From positions 1 through 60,438 of the forward strand of contig CAUJJC010000146.1 of assembly GCA_963204975.1 (NCBI GenBank): a DNA stretch of 60,438 nt, in the 5' to 3' direction. The stretch is from Verrucomicrobiota bacterium. GTDB taxonomy: Bacteria; Verrucomicrobiota; Verrucomicrobiia; Verrucomicrobiales; Verrucomicrobiaceae. The translations under genes were made by a program, and so were the position numbers. The notes beneath the pieces are model-generated. The model had not been told where the DNA came from. It did no database searches and saw only the letters and a program-made list of their open reading frames with translations. How positions within the stretch are numbered: the stretch's first letter is position 1; every line of letters begins with the position of its first letter. This document shows, piece by piece, positions 16,517 through 25,818 of the stretch.

Positions 16517-19098
16517 ATCTTCCCGAACACAACCTTCCCCTCCTTCATCACGGCTTCCACGTTGTCGCCGTCCTTGAAGTTGCCTTCGAGGACTTCGAGG
16601 CTCAGGGGATTGAGCAGCGAGTTCTGGATGGCGCGCTTGAGTGGCCGCGCGCCGAAGACGGGGTCGTAGCCTTCGTCGGCGAGTTTGCGGATGACTTCGT
16701 CGCTGACTTGGAGCGTGATGTTCTGCTTGGCGAGGCGCTCGATGACGCGCTGCAATTGGATGAGCACGATCTTGTCGAGCTGCTTCGCATCCAGACGGTC
16801 GAAAATGACAGTTTCGTCGATGCGGTTGAGGAACTCGGGGCGGAAGAATTGCTTCAAGGCCTCGCGCACCAGGGCGTCGCGTTGTTCGGGGTTCGACTCT
16901 TCGCTGATGGCGGCGGAGCCGATGTTGCTCGTCATGATGAGCACGGTGTTTTTGAAGTCCACGGTGCGGCCTTGGCCATCGGTGATGCGGCCGTCGTCGA
17001 GGACTTGCAGCAGCGTGTTGAACACATCGGGGTGCGCCTTCTCGACTTCATCGAAGAGCACGACGCTATATGGACGGCGACGCACGGCTTCGGTGAGCTG
17101 GCCGCCTTCTTCGTAGCCGACGTAGCCGGGAGGCGCTCCGATCAAACGAGCGACGCTGTGCTTCTCCATGTATTCGCTCATGTCGATACGCGTCATGGCG
17201 TTCTCGTCGTCGAAGAGGAACTCGGCCAAAGCCTTACACAGCTCCGTCTTGCCAACGCCCGTGGGGCCGAGGAACAAGAAGCTGCCGATGGGCCGGTTCT
17301 CGTCCTGGATGCCAGCACGCGCGCGGCGCACGGCGTTCGACACAGCGCTGATGGCGGAGGCTTGGCCGATGACGCGGTCACCGAGGCGGGCTTCCATTTT
17401 GATCAACTTCGAGCGCTCGCCTTCCTGCAGACGTGACACGGGAATGCCGGTCCAGTTCGCGACGACGCGAGCGATGTCTTCCTCGGTGACTTCTTCGCGC
17501 AGCAACAGAGGACGCACTTGAGGTTGAGTGCCCTGAGCTGGTGCTGCGGCGAGCTTCTTCTCAAGCTCAGGGATCGCGCCGTATTGGATCTCACCAGCAC
17601 GCGCGAAGTCGCCTTTGCGTTGGGCTTGTTCGAGTTCGGTGCGCAGCTTGTCGATCTGCTCCTTCACCTTGCGGCCAGCATCGACGGATTCCTTTTCCTT
17701 CATCCACTGCGCCTTGAGAGCAGAGGACTTTTCTTTGAGATCGGCCATCTCCTTCTCGAGCTTTGCGAGACGCTCCTTGCTCGCGGGGTCCTTCTCTTTC
17801 TTCAAGGCCTGACGCTCCATTTCATCCTGCATGATCTGGCGCTCCACGACGTCGATCTCCGTGGGCATGGAGTCGAGTTCGATCTTGATGCGGCTCGCGG
17901 CTTCATCCACGAGGTCGATGGCTTTGTCGGGAAGGAAGCGGTCGGTGATGTAGCGATTGCTCAGCGTTGCGGCGGCAATGATCGCGCCGTCCTGGATGCG
18001 CACGCCGTGGTGCACTTCGTAGCGCTCTTTGAGGCCGCGAAGGATCGCGATGGTGTCTTCGACGCTTGGCTCGCCGACCTTCACGGGCTGGAAGCGACGC
18101 TCCAGCGCGGGGTCCTTCTCGATGTGCTTGCGATACTCGTCGAGCGTGGTCGCGCCGATGCAGCGCAGTTCGCCGCGCGCGAGCTGCGGCTTGAGCAGGT
18201 TACCCGCGTCCATCGCGCCTTCGGCTTTGCCGGCACCGACGATGGTATGCAGCTCGTCGATGAAGAGGATGATCTCGCCTTCGCTCGATGTGACTTCTTT
18301 GATGAAGGCCTTCAGCCGTTCTTCGAACTCACCGCGAAACTTCGCGCCTGCCATCATGCCGCCGAGGTCCATGCTGATGAGTCGCTTGTTCTTCAGCGAG
18401 TCAGGCACATCGCCTGCGACGATGCGGCGTGCGAGGCCTTCCGCGATGGCGGTCTTGCCAACGCCGGGTTCGCCGATGAGCACGGGGTTGTTCTTCGTGC
18501 GGCGGCTGAGCACCTGCATCACGCGACGGATTTCCTCATCGCGGCCAATCACGGGGTCGATCTTGCCTTGCTTCGCACGAGCGGTGAGGTCGGTGCCGTA
18601 TTTCTCCAGCGTCTGATACTTTCCCTCCGGGTCCTGATCGGTCACGCGCTGCGAACCGCGCACGGCGGTGAGCGCCTTGGACACGCTGTCGTAGGTGAGG
18701 CCCGCCTGCTTGAGGATCGCGTCGATGCCGGTCTTGGTTTTGAAGAAGGCGAGCAGCAGATGCTCCACGCTGAGGTAGTCGTCCTTGAGCTTCCTTTGCT
18801 CGTCTTCGGCCTTCACCATCAAGTCGCGAAAGTCGCTGCTGAGGTAGAGATTGCCTGTGGAGCCGCTCACTTTGGGCTGACGATCCAGATGGTTTGAAAT
18901 CTGAGATTTGAGATTCGAGACGGCCTCGGCATTGACGGACGCCTTCTGGAGCAGCGGCAAAGCGATGCCGCCTTCCTGTTCGAGGAGGGCGAGCAGCAGG
19001 TGGGCGGGTTGAAGCTCTTGCTGGCCGTAGCGGGTCGCGATGGATTGTGCGGCGTTGAAGGCTTCTTGGAGTTTAACGGTGAATTTTTCGGGGGACAT
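16513..19098 (-). CDS. clpB: ATP-dependent disaggregase ClpB (Hsp104 family)
   Basis: An 861-residue hexameric AAA+ chaperone that extracts polypeptides from aggregates with DnaK. Order: Clp N-domain (1-145), first AAA+ with Walker A GEPGVGKT (209-216), M-domain coiled coil (about 410-530), second AAA+ with Walker A GPTGVGKT (about 606-613), C-terminal D2-small domain. It lacks the IGF/L loop that would couple it to ClpP, as ClpB should. Length equals E. coli ClpB (857) within a few residues. Oddity: codons 60-69 ([10 protein letters not shown]) are written by four imperfect heptamers on the complementary strand. No heat-shock operator (CIRCE) was seen in the 196 bp upstream, and the ATG has no Shine-Dalgarno sequence. 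Confidence 0.98.
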   Translation of the reverse strand: MSPEKFTVKLQEAFNAAQSIATRYGQQELQPAHLLLALLEQEGGIALPLLQKASVNAEAVSNLKSQISNHLDRQPKVSGSTGNLYLSSDFRDLMVKAEDEQRKLKDDYLSVEHLLLAFFKTKTGIDAILKQAGLTYDSVSKALTAVRGSQRVTDQDPEGKYQTLEKYGTDLTARAKQGKIDPVIGRDEEIRRVMQVLSRRTKNNPVLIGEPGVGKTAIAEGLARRIVAGDVPDSLKNKRLISMDLGGMMAGAKFRGEFEERLKAFIKEVTSSEGEIILFIDELHTIVGAGKAEGAMDAGNLLKPQLARGELRCIGATTLDEYRKHIEKDPALERRFQPVKVGEPSVEDTIAILRGLKERYEVHHGVRIQDGAIIAAATLSNRYITDRFLPDKAIDLVDEAASRIKIELDSMPTEIDVVERQIMQDEMERQALKKEKDPASKERLAKLEKEMADLKEKSSALKAQWMKEKESVDAGRKVKEQIDKLRTELEQAQRKGDFARAGEIQYGAIPELEKKLAAAPAQGTQPQVRPLLLREEVTEEDIARVVANWTGIPVSRLQEGERSKLIKMEARLGDRVIGQASAISAVSNAVRRARAGIQDENRPIGSFLFLGPTGVGKTELCKALAEFLFDDENAMTRIDMSEYMEKHSVARLIGAPPGYVGYEEGGQLTEAVRRRPYSVVLFDEVEKAHPDVFNTLLQVLDDGRITDGQGRTVDFKNTVLIMTSNIGSAAISEESNPEQRDALVREALKQFFRPEFLNRIDETVIFDRLDAKQLDKIVLIQLQRVIERLAKQNITLQVSDEVIRKLADEGYDPVFGARPLKRAIQNSLLNPLSLEVLEGNFKDGDNVEAVMKEGKVVFGKM
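18893..18920. repeat. In-frame heptamer array inside clpB
   Basis: Four tandem heptamers on the plus strand: TTTGAAA, TCTGAGA, TTTGAGA, TTCGAGA. They belong to the same family as the array between atpA and atpG (49908-49942). They encode ClpB residues 60-69 in the N-domain without breaking the frame. Confidence 0.7.
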
Positions 19099-19294
19099 GG
19101 TTGGAGGGGGATTTTGTGTTGTCCGGCTATCTGCTTGGAGTGTGCCATGAGCCTGAATGGCACTGGAAGGCTTGATTTAGAACGCTTGCGGCCCATCGGA
19201 TGGGTTGGTGTTGGCTGTGTCAGGATTGCGCGAAGTGAGACAGGTTGATCGCTCTGAGAGCCAATGAGGCGCGTGGCGAGTCGGGGCTTGAAAC

Positions 19295-19852
19295 ATGCCA
19301 GCATTCGCGGCAGGTCTGCGCACCATGCTCGAAGCCATCCAACATTTCTTTGCCTCCATCGACTGGGCATGCTGGGGCGTGTGGACGATGACAACGGTGC
19401 TGATGGTGGTCGGTGTGGCGGGGGCGGTGCTGCCTTTTGTTCCGGGGCCGCTGGTGATTTTTGTGGCAGCGCTGTTGCATACGCTACTGAGGCCGGAGTC
19501 GGGCGTGAGCTGGTGGTGCGTCGGCGTTTTGTTTGCGCTGATGCTGGTGGCCTATGCGTTTGATTTTGCGAGCGGAGCGGTGGGCGCGAAGTGGTTCGGC
19601 GGCAGTCGATGGGGGATGGCTGGCGTGATTTTGGGCGGCCTCGTGGGGCTTTTCTTTGGTCTCATCGGACTGATTATCGGGCCGCTGGTCGGCGGGTTCG
19701 CGTTTGAGATGCTGTTTGCGAAGATGGAACTGAAACCGGCGGCGAAGAGCACCTGGGGCACTGTGGTGGGGACTGGCGTGGGGCTCGCGGCGAGGCTGGG
19801 GGTGAGCATCGCGATGGTGGCGGCGTTTCTGACCGACGCGCTGTGGTGGTAG
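19295..19852 (+). CDS. DUF456 family membrane protein
   Basis: A small hydrophobic protein of 185 residues (175 if it starts at the ATG at 19325). It shows three or four membrane segments with the Gly-rich text characteristic of DUF456: GVAGAVLPFVPGPLVIFVAA, then a glycine-repeat helix (GGLVGLFFGLIGLIIGPLVG). DUF456 proteins occur widely in bacteria with no known function. Neither candidate start has a good ribosome-binding site. It is divergent from clpB and convergent with the oxidoreductase gene 12 bp away. Confidence 0.8.
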   Translation: MPAFAAGLRTMLEAIQHFFASIDWACWGVWTMTTVLMVVGVAGAVLPFVPGPLVIFVAALLHTLLRPESGVSWWCVGVLFALMLVAYAFDFASGAVGAKWFGGSRWGMAGVILGGLVGLFFGLIGLIIGPLVGGFAFEMLFAKMELKPAAKSTWGTVVGTGVGLAARLGVSIAMVAAFLTDALWW

Positions 19853-19864
19853 GCTCGATTCGAT

Positions 19865-20890
19865 TTACGGCGAGGCTGGAGGTGCGACGGGTAGCCACTT
19901 CTTCGGGCACTGGGCTTTTTCGAGGACTTCGCTGAGCTTTACGGGGCGACCGCTTTTGCGGAGGCTCTCGTCGGCAGCTTCCATGAAGGCATAAATCTCC
20001 AGGGTTTGAGCGGCGGTGACGGGTGGGGTGAGGGTTTGGAAGAATTTCACGATCTCGCGGACGAGCGGCGTGTAGTCGCCGCCGGTCTTTTGTTCGATGA
20101 TCTTGTCCTTGCCGAAGAGAGTCACTTTGTAGTCGGCGGGCCAGGTGTGCATGGCGTAGAGGGTGCCGAGGCGACCATCGTTCCATTTGGCAGTGACGAC
20201 CGTGGCACGATCTGATGAGACGGCGGAGACGCTGGCGCATCCGTGGCCGAGGACGGTGAAGAGGGCTTCGGTGGGATGGATGCCGTAGAAGAACAGGCTG
20301 GGATGCTCCGGCTGTCTGGGCGCTGGACCATACGAGATGGCTCCGCTGACGCCGTCGATCTGTGCGGCTGCGACTTCAACGACGCCGGAATACCATCGAA
20401 CGGCGGAGGCGCTGAAAATCGGCACCTTGGCGGCCTCGGCTTGCTCGAAAATGGCGACGGCGTCTTTGAGCGAGGCGGCGACAGGTTTATCGAGGAAGAC
20501 GGGTTTGCCTGCCTTGAGCACGGACTGCACCTGCTTCAAATGAGGGCGTCCATCAAGGCTGAGGATCATGATGGCATCGACGGCGGCGGTGAGTTCATCC
20601 ACGGTGCTGACGATGCGCACGCCATACTTGTCGCGCACGGTAGCGGTGAAGCCTTCTACCCGATCCTTCGACATGGGGAGGTCGGCGCTGAAGGCCGGAA
20701 GGGCGGCAACGACGCGGGCTCCGGGCACATAGTTGGTGCTGGCGGGATCGTTGAGACGCTGGGGGAACTCGACCCCATGGGAGGTGTCGAGGCCAATGAT
20801 GCCGACGCGCACGTCGGCGGCGTTGCTTTGGGGTGCGAGAGCCATGATACCGAGAGCGAGTGCGGCCAGTGCTGAATGAGGTCTGGCCAT
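19865..20890 (-). CDS. Exported Gfo/Idh/MocA family oxidoreductase
   Basis: A 341-residue dinucleotide-dependent oxidoreductase. The start at 20890 was chosen because it begins a signal peptide (MARPHSALAALALGIMALA to SNA); the frame is open 27 codons further. A Rossmann segment follows (VRVGIIGLDTSHG) and the family's cofactor-loop Lys is in FLDKPVA, a variant of EKP. Secreted members (often twin-arginine substrates) are common in Verrucomicrobiota and Planctomycetota and act on sugars; here only a simple signal with a single Arg is visible, so the export route is uncertain. The substrate is unknown. It is divergent from the ceramidase-like gene at 21002. Confidence 0.85.
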   Translation of the reverse strand: MARPHSALAALALGIMALAPQSNAADVRVGIIGLDTSHGVEFPQRLNDPASTNYVPGARVVAALPAFSADLPMSKDRVEGFTATVRDKYGVRIVSTVDELTAAVDAIMILSLDGRPHLKQVQSVLKAGKPVFLDKPVAASLKDAVAIFEQAEAAKVPIFSASAVRWYSGVVEVAAAQIDGVSGAISYGPAPRQPEHPSLFFYGIHPTEALFTVLGHGCASVSAVSSDRATVVTAKWNDGRLGTLYAMHTWPADYKVTLFGKDKIIEQKTGGDYTPLVREIVKFFQTLTPPVTAAQTLEIYAFMEAADESLRKSGRPVKLSEVLEKAQCPKKWLPVAPPASP

Positions 20891-21001
20891 GAATTGCGAA
20901 GGCGAGAGAACGGACCTGTTCTGGCGGTCATTCATGCAGGTAAGCTGGAAGTGTGATTTCAGTCTTGGCATCGGATTACAAACTTGTAATGATCCGCAGC
21001 C

Positions 21002-22387
21002 ATGAACGGCAGAAATGATTGGGCACGCTTTTTGGTCATCGCATTGACGGCATGGATGGTTTCGGGCGCGTCAGCTTTGGGAGAGTGGAAGGCTGGGGCG
21101 TCTAAGGTCAATATTACGCCCAAGTATCCGGTGCGGCTCAGTGGTTATGGCAGTCGGACGACAGAGCACGAGGGCGTGAAGGTGGACATCTGGGCCAAGG
21201 CGATGGCCTTTGCCTGGAATGGTGGTCCACCTGCTGTCGTGATCACCGTGGATAACTGCGGGGTCCCGGCGTCACTGCGCGCTCAGGTGCTGGCGGAACT
21301 GGGTGCCCAGGGGGTGATGGATGATCGGCTGGCCGTGTGCTCGTCGCACACACACTGCGCGCCGATGGTGAATGGCACGCTGAAGAACATGTTTGGCATC
21401 GACTTGCCTGCCGATCAGCAGGAGCGAGTGGATCGCTACACGAATGATCTGCGCGGCTGGATGGTGCAGGCGGCGAGGGAGGCGATTGCGAAGATGGAGC
21501 CCGTGACGCTGTCGCGAGGTGTGGGACAGGTGAAGTTCGCAGGCAATCGTCGTTACAAGTCGCCCAATGGCTTGATCAACAGTCCCAACCCGGAGGGACC
21601 GACGGATCATGATCTACCGGTGCTGAAGGCGACCAATACGAAAGGCGAGGTGAAGGCGGTTTTCACGAGTTATGCCTGTCACTGCACGACGTTGGGCTGG
21701 AACTTTGTGCATCCCGATTGGGCTGGCGTCGCGCAATTGCACCTGGAGATGATGTTCCCCAAGGCGGTGGCCTTGACGGCGATTGGTTGCGGGGCTGACC
21801 AGAACCCGTATCCGCGCCGCCAGGAGGATCTGGTGAGGATTCACGGGCATACCCTGGCTCGCGAGGCCATGGTGACCGCGTGTGGCAAGACGACGCCTGT
21901 GGAGGGGCCTTTGGATTGCGGAACCCGGCATTTGAAGCTGGGGCTCGATACGCTGCCGACGGAGGCTGAACTCAAGGACAAAGCCGAGAGCGGCAAGTCA
22001 CTTCATGAGAAATATCACGCGAAGCATTTTCTCGGGCTGATGGCGCGTGGCGAGGCACTCCCGGCGGCTGTGCCGTATGTGGTGCAGGCGTGGCGTTTCT
22101 CTGATGATTTGGCGATGGTCTTTCTGAATGGCGAGGTAGTGGTCGATTACAGCCTGCGACTGAAGCGGGAGTTTGATCGCAGCCGCATGTGGGTGAACAG
22201 CTATTCCAATGATGTGCCCTGCTACATCCCAAGCGAGCGAGTGCTGAAGGAAGGTGGCTACGAGGGCGGTGGAGCGATGATTTACTATCTCCAGCCGACG
22301 AAGTTCGCGCCCGGCCTGGAGGACAAGATCGTGGGCGCTGTGCATGAGATGGTGCCCGATGTCTTCAAGGCACCGGCTGCGCCGTGA
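21002..22387 (+). CDS. Secreted neutral/alkaline ceramidase-family hydrolase
   Basis: A 461-residue exported protein with a signal peptide at residues 1-26 (FLVIALTAWMVSGASA). The N-domain text WKAGASKVNITPKYPVRLSGYG and the metal-site strings SSHTHCAP and FTSYACHCTTLG are characteristic of the neutral/alkaline non-lysosomal ceramidase fold, which is widespread as uncharacterised secreted hydrolases in Planctomycetota and Verrucomicrobiota. It lacks the C-terminal Ig-like domain of true ceramidases (which reach 640 or more residues), so amide hydrolysis of ceramide is not assured. Its last 23 bp overlap the 3' end of lipB, in convergent orientation. Confidence 0.85.
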   Translation: MNGRNDWARFLVIALTAWMVSGASALGEWKAGASKVNITPKYPVRLSGYGSRTTEHEGVKVDIWAKAMAFAWNGGPPAVVITVDNCGVPASLRAQVLAELGAQGVMDDRLAVCSSHTHCAPMVNGTLKNMFGIDLPADQQERVDRYTNDLRGWMVQAAREAIAKMEPVTLSRGVGQVKFAGNRRYKSPNGLINSPNPEGPTDHDLPVLKATNTKGEVKAVFTSYACHCTTLGWNFVHPDWAGVAQLHLEMMFPKAVALTAIGCGADQNPYPRRQEDLVRIHGHTLAREAMVTACGKTTPVEGPLDCGTRHLKLGLDTLPTEAELKDKAESGKSLHEKYHAKHFLGLMARGEALPAAVPYVVQAWRFSDDLAMVFLNGEVVVDYSLRLKREFDRSRMWVNSYSNDVPCYIPSERVLKEGGYEGGGAMIYYLQPTKFAPGLEDKIVGAVHEMVPDVFKAPAAP

Positions 22388-22994
22388 GGCAGGCCTTGAG
22401 CGGCGACTGCACAGCTTCGGCGACTTCGTGAACCTTGAGCGCGCGGGCCGCTTCCTGGCTCAAGCACGTCATGGTGACGTCCTGAATGCCGCAGGGAACG
22501 ATAGGCTGGAAACCTCGCAGGGATTCGGGCTCCACGTTGAGCGCGAAGCCGTGCATGGAGATCCATTTGCGGACGCCAACGCCGATGGAGGCGAGCTTGC
22601 GATTCGCTACCCACACACCCGTGAGGCCATCTCGGCGGCTGGCTGTGACCTGAAAATGCTGGCACGTCAGGATCAGCGCCTCTTCGATGCGGCGGAGGTA
22701 ATCATGGAGGTCCCGCCCGTGCTGAGCAAGGTCGAGCACGAGGTAGCCGACGAGTTGTCCAGCGCCGTGGTAGGTGGCCTGTCCGCCGCGGTTGGTCTCG
22801 ATCACGGGAAGGCCGGAGGCTTCGGCTTGGAGCAGGCTGGAGCGATCAGGTGTGCGGCCAATGGTGATGACCGGCTCGTGCTCCAGCAGCAGGACGGTGT
22901 CTGCGATTTTGCCCGCGAGACGTTGCTCCACCAAGCTCTCCTGCAAGGCATAGGCCTTCTCCCAGGTGATACGTCCAAGCCATTGAAAATCCAT
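22365..22994 (-). CDS. lipB: Octanoyltransferase LipB
   Basis: A 209-residue enzyme that moves octanoyl groups from acyl carrier protein to lipoyl domains of pyruvate and 2-oxoglutarate dehydrogenases, the first step of lipoate synthesis. Signature RGGQATYHGAGQ is at 69-80, the catalytic lysine is Lys133 (NRKLASIGVG), and the thioester cysteine is Cys168 (VPCGI). The start at 22994 lies 6 bp after the ruvC stop; a GTG at 23003 overlapping that stop is an alternative. LipA is not in the window. The 3' end overlaps the convergent hydrolase gene. Confidence 0.96.
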   Translation of the reverse strand: MDFQWLGRITWEKAYALQESLVEQRLAGKIADTVLLLEHEPVITIGRTPDRSSLLQAEASGLPVIETNRGGQATYHGAGQLVGYLVLDLAQHGRDLHDYLRRIEEALILTCQHFQVTASRRDGLTGVWVANRKLASIGVGVRKWISMHGFALNVEPESLRGFQPIVPCGIQDVTMTCLSQEAARALKVHEVAEAVQSPLKACLTAQPVP

Positions 22995-22999
22995 GGCGG

Positions 23000-23530
23000 T
23001 CACAGGCGACGGCGTTCGATTTGCAGGACGCGGCTGGAATCTGCCGCCTGGAAGTGTGCTAGCCCGACGGCAATCGCATCTGCGGCATCGGGCGGGGGAG
23101 TCTCGCGGAGGCGAAGTTGGGAGCGGATCATGAACGCGACCTGCTCTTTCTGTGCCGAGCCTTTGCCCACGGCGGCTTGTTTCACCTCACGCGGAGCATA
23201 TTCGTAGATCGGGAGGCCGAACTCGGCAGCGGCAATGAGACAAGCTCCGCGCGCCGTGCCCAGGGCGATGGCTGTCTTGAAGCTCTGCACGTAGATGGTG
23301 CTCTCGATGGCGCACACGGTGGGCGAGTGCTGGCGGATGGCATCGGCCAGTTGCTGGCGGATGGCCACGAGGCAACCTGAAGGCAGGAGCTTGGGCGCAT
23401 TGCGAATCACTCCATACGTGACGAGGCGCACATCTCGTCCGTGTTGCTCAATCACGGCGAAGCCAGTGTTCCGCAGTGCTGGATCTATGCTCAGCACGCG
23501 CTCTGGCGAAGGTGAGGCGGGCGGCACCAT
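23000..23530 (-). CDS. ruvC: Holliday junction resolvase RuvC
   Basis: A 176-residue endonuclease that cuts Holliday junctions symmetrically during recombinational repair with RuvAB. The four acidic catalytic residues are in place: Asp16 (SIDPALRNTGF), Glu77 (CAIESTIY), Asp149 and Asp152 (PPDAADAIAVG). Length matches E. coli RuvC (173). It sits tightly between DoxX-like and lipB genes in a leftward series; ruvA and ruvB are elsewhere. There is no SOS box in front of it. Confidence 0.95.
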   Translation of the reverse strand: MVPPASPSPERVLSIDPALRNTGFAVIEQHGRDVRLVTYGVIRNAPKLLPSGCLVAIRQQLADAIRQHSPTVCAIESTIYVQSFKTAIALGTARGACLIAAAEFGLPIYEYAPREVKQAAVGKGSAQKEQVAFMIRSQLRLRETPPPDAADAIAVGLAHFQAADSSRVLQIERRRL

Positions 23531-23535
23531 CTTGA

Positions 23536-24033
23536 TCAGAAGAGTTTCTTCTTCCTCGAACCTCCGCCGAGCCTGAAGAGGGCATCCACGGAGAGATTGC
23601 CCGATCCGTAGAGAAGCAGCGTGGCGCTGATGATGAGGAAGAGCCAGGCGACAGTGCAGTCTGCCTCGGTGGCCTTCACCGTGCCTGCGACAAAGAGCGA
23701 GATCAGCGGGAGCGGGAGGAACAAGGCAGCGAACAGGCGCGTGTAAAAGCCGACGATCCAGGCAATGGCGACGGTGCAGGTGATGAAGGCTGCTGTAGGC
23801 GCGATGAACTGAGGCCAGGGCAGAAAGGTGGGCTCCAGCGTTTGCACCAGCGGGAAGGGGGTCTTGCTCCAGATGAAGTGCCAGGCTTTCAGCGTAGCCT
23901 CCAGCCCGTAGGCGAGGAACAAAACCAGCCCGGCACCGATGCGCAGGACGGCGATGGTTTGAAACTCTTGCAGAAAGCTCCCGCCGCCGGAACTGCGGCT
24001 GCCGAGGTCAAGAGGGGATAGAGGGCGGAGCAT
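23536..24033 (-). CDS. DoxX-like membrane protein
   Basis: A 165-residue protein with four predicted membrane helices (about 28-45, 78-98, 100-117, 125-145) and the DoxX-type pattern of Gly and aromatic residues (VLRIGAGLVLFLAYG, GFYTRLFA). The C-terminus is basic (GGGSRKKKLF). Proteins of this family are linked to respiratory or redox functions, but no specific role can be assigned. The ATG at 24033 overlaps the previous gene's stop by one base (GTGATG). The ruvC start follows its stop by 5 bp. Confidence 0.7.
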   Translation of the reverse strand: MLRPLSPLDLGSRSSGGGSFLQEFQTIAVLRIGAGLVLFLAYGLEATLKAWHFIWSKTPFPLVQTLEPTFLPWPQFIAPTAAFITCTVAIAWIVGFYTRLFAALFLPLPLISLFVAGTVKATEADCTVAWLFLIISATLLLYGSGNLSVDALFRLGGGSRKKKLF

Positions 24034-24704
24034 CACAGGTCGGGCGAAAGCTGAATGATGTCACCAGGTTCGAGATCCACTTTGTCATTGGCAGCGGCTT
24101 CGGTGACGAAGAAGCGGCGCTGGCCCTCATGGGAGACATACACTGAGCGGGCGGTGGAATTCCTCGACCGTCCACCGGCAAAGGAAACGGCGAGAGAGAC
24201 GGTAAGGCCTTTCTGAAGCTCGAGAACGACCGGGCGTGCGACGTCGCCTTCCACCGTGACGAGGGGCATGTCTTCGACCGAAATCAGATGCACATGCACG
24301 CGAGAGCCAGCACGGCCTGCGGCGCGGAAGACGGATTCAATGGCACTGCGAGCATCGGCTGCTGACCGGCCTCCCACCTTGGCCGAGCCGATGCCTTCAA
24401 ACACGATGACGCCCGCGCTATCGACCATCACGAGCCCTTCGTAGAGTTTCTTGGCGGTGCGTGAACCATCAAAAACACTGAGGCGCAGCGTGTGGCCCGG
24501 ACTGAGCGGAAGATGGGAGGCAAAGGCGACTTCTGGATCATCCGATCCTGTCGAATCACCCGATCCGAGGCCTGGAATCATGTTGGCTACGCCTGAAATC
24601 GTAGGGGTGGGAATGGACCGCACGGCACTGTCGATCATGGTGCAACTGCTCAGCGCTGCGAGGGCGACACTGAGGATCAGGGATTTTTCAAGCAACTGCA
24701 GCAT
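24033..24704 (-). CDS. Polysaccharide export lipoprotein (Wza-like, Poly_export and SLBB)
   Basis: A 223-residue lipoprotein with lipobox LSSC after a signal (MLQLLEKSLILSVALAALSSC). Residues about 65-150 show the export-domain pattern (LSPGHTLRLSVFDG; VMVDSAGVIVFEGIGSAKVGG), then an SLBB-like repeat (VTVEGDVARPVVLELQKGLTVSLAVSFAGG) and a final DLEPGDIIQL, the usual end of Wza/KpsD-type proteins. Such proteins form the periplasmic-to-outer-membrane channel for exopolysaccharide. It is separated by 34 kb from the Wzc-like gene at 58772, so the pair may or may not work together. It is the first clear gene of a leftward group with DoxX, ruvC and lipB. Confidence 0.85.
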   Translation of the reverse strand: MLQLLEKSLILSVALAALSSCTMIDSAVRSIPTPTISGVANMIPGLGSGDSTGSDDPEVAFASHLPLSPGHTLRLSVFDGSRTAKKLYEGLVMVDSAGVIVFEGIGSAKVGGRSAADARSAIESVFRAAGRAGSRVHVHLISVEDMPLVTVEGDVARPVVLELQKGLTVSLAVSFAGGRSRNSTARSVYVSHEGQRRFFVTEAAANDKVDLEPGDIIQLSPDL

Positions 24705-24778
24705 GGGCGATCAAGGCGTGTTTGGATTGAGTGCCCATCTTCGCGAATGCAGTCGGGATGACAAGCAGGAGTATCTTG

Positions 24779-24985
24779 TCAGGCGGCGGCGAGTCTTGCA
24801 GTGCCTGCTTCCACAAGCTGCATGGCGACTTCGGGCATGTAGAGAGCGAATTCGTGGGCAAGGACTTCCAGCCGCGTTTCAGTGCGGCGCTGGCAGGCGA
24901 GACGGTCGAGTTGAGTATTGTCTTCAAAGGCGACGATGGTGAACCATCGCAGTGGTTCAGGAGGATCGGTGGGTTGGCGCATGTG
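24779..24985 (-). CDS. Possible small protein, uncertain
   Basis: A 68-codon frame (MRQPTDPPEPLRWFTIVAFEDN to ARLAAA) with an amphipathic helical second half, in the same direction as the export gene 74 bp downstream. A plus-strand frame overlaps it (24731-25060) with similar third-position GC, so composition does not decide between them. This fills part of an otherwise empty 390-bp stretch; no homologue is recognised. Confidence 0.3.
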   Translation of the reverse strand, partial: HMRQPTDPPEPLRWFTIVAFEDNTQLDRLACQRRTETRLEVLAHEFALYMPEVAMQLVEAGTARLAAA

Positions 24986-25094
24986 TGGGTTGCTGGCAGC
25001 GCAGAATGGGCGAACGAACACAGAATGTCGCGCGATTTTCTGATCAAAAATGCGACGTAATGCCTGGATATTTCGCCTCGTTAATCAATGCCTC

Positions 25095-25790
25095 ATGAAA
25101 CTCCAATTATTCACTGCGCTATTGACCGCTGCCACACTCGTCCTTCACGCCGAGGACAAGAAATCCGAACCGAATGTGCAGCAGTGGTTTGCTGATGGAA
25201 CGATGAAGGGCTTCCAGATTGTGAGCGGAACTGCGAGCTACAAAGTCGAGAACGGTGTGCTCGTCGGCACGACTGTGGATGGCAGCCCCAATACCTTCCT
25301 CGCCACGGAGAAACCAGTGAAGGACTTTGAGCTTCAGTTCGAAGTGCAGGTGGACGATGCACTCAACTCCGGTGTGCAGGTGCGCAGCCATCTCGCCAAA
25401 GAAGGCGATCCAGCCCCCGAGGGGGCGAAAAATGGCAAGCCCTTGCCTGCGGGTCGTCTCTATGGACCGCAATGCGAGATCGCCGTCAACGGCACGGCGG
25501 GTGACTTTTACGATGAAGCTCGACGCGGCACTTGGTGGAGCATCTTGACCGAGACTGAGTCCGTGCGCACCGATGCAGCCAAAGCTGCTTTCAAGAAGGG
25601 TGAGTGGAACGCTTACCGCATCGTGGTGAAGGGTGAACATTATCAGAGCTGGGTGAACGGTGTGCCGACGGCTGATTTCAAGCAGCCTGGCGATCCTGAA
25701 GGTCACATCGGCTTCCAAGTTCATGGCATCAAAAAAGGCACCGGCCCCTTCACTGTGAAGTGGCGTCATGTGAAGTTCCGCGAGCTGTAG
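25095..25790 (+). CDS. Secreted DUF1080 (3-keto-disaccharide hydrolase-like) protein
   Basis: A 231-residue exported protein; the start at 25095 gives the signal MKLQLFTALLTAATLVLHA. The rest is one DUF1080 jelly roll: FELQFEVQVDDALNSGVQVRS, GRLYGPQCEIA, a Trp-rich segment (RRGTWWSIL) and the closing IGFQVHGIKKGTGPFTVKWR. DUF1080 proteins are very abundant in Verrucomicrobiota and Planctomycetota; characterised members hydrolyse 3-keto-glycosides, others only bind. It is a single-domain relative of the ectodomain of the kinase at 5802-9416. The frame is open 15 codons upstream, but those residues do not form part of the signal peptide. Confidence 0.9.
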   Translation: MKLQLFTALLTAATLVLHAEDKKSEPNVQQWFADGTMKGFQIVSGTASYKVENGVLVGTTVDGSPNTFLATEKPVKDFELQFEVQVDDALNSGVQVRSHLAKEGDPAPEGAKNGKPLPAGRLYGPQCEIAVNGTAGDFYDEARRGTWWSILTETESVRTDAAKAAFKKGEWNAYRIVVKGEHYQSWVNGVPTADFKQPGDPEGHIGFQVHGIKKGTGPFTVKWRHVKFREL

Positions 25791-25818
25791 GCAATTAAAC
25801 CGCGAGCTATCACGACGC

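Noticed and set aside
17518..18897. Long plus-strand frame opposite clpB
   Set aside because: Shadow of clpB, which is fully supported.
24731..25060. Plus-strand 109-codon frame overlapping the small minus ORF
   Set aside because: Begins with GTG and has no recognisable motif; neither strand is convincing.
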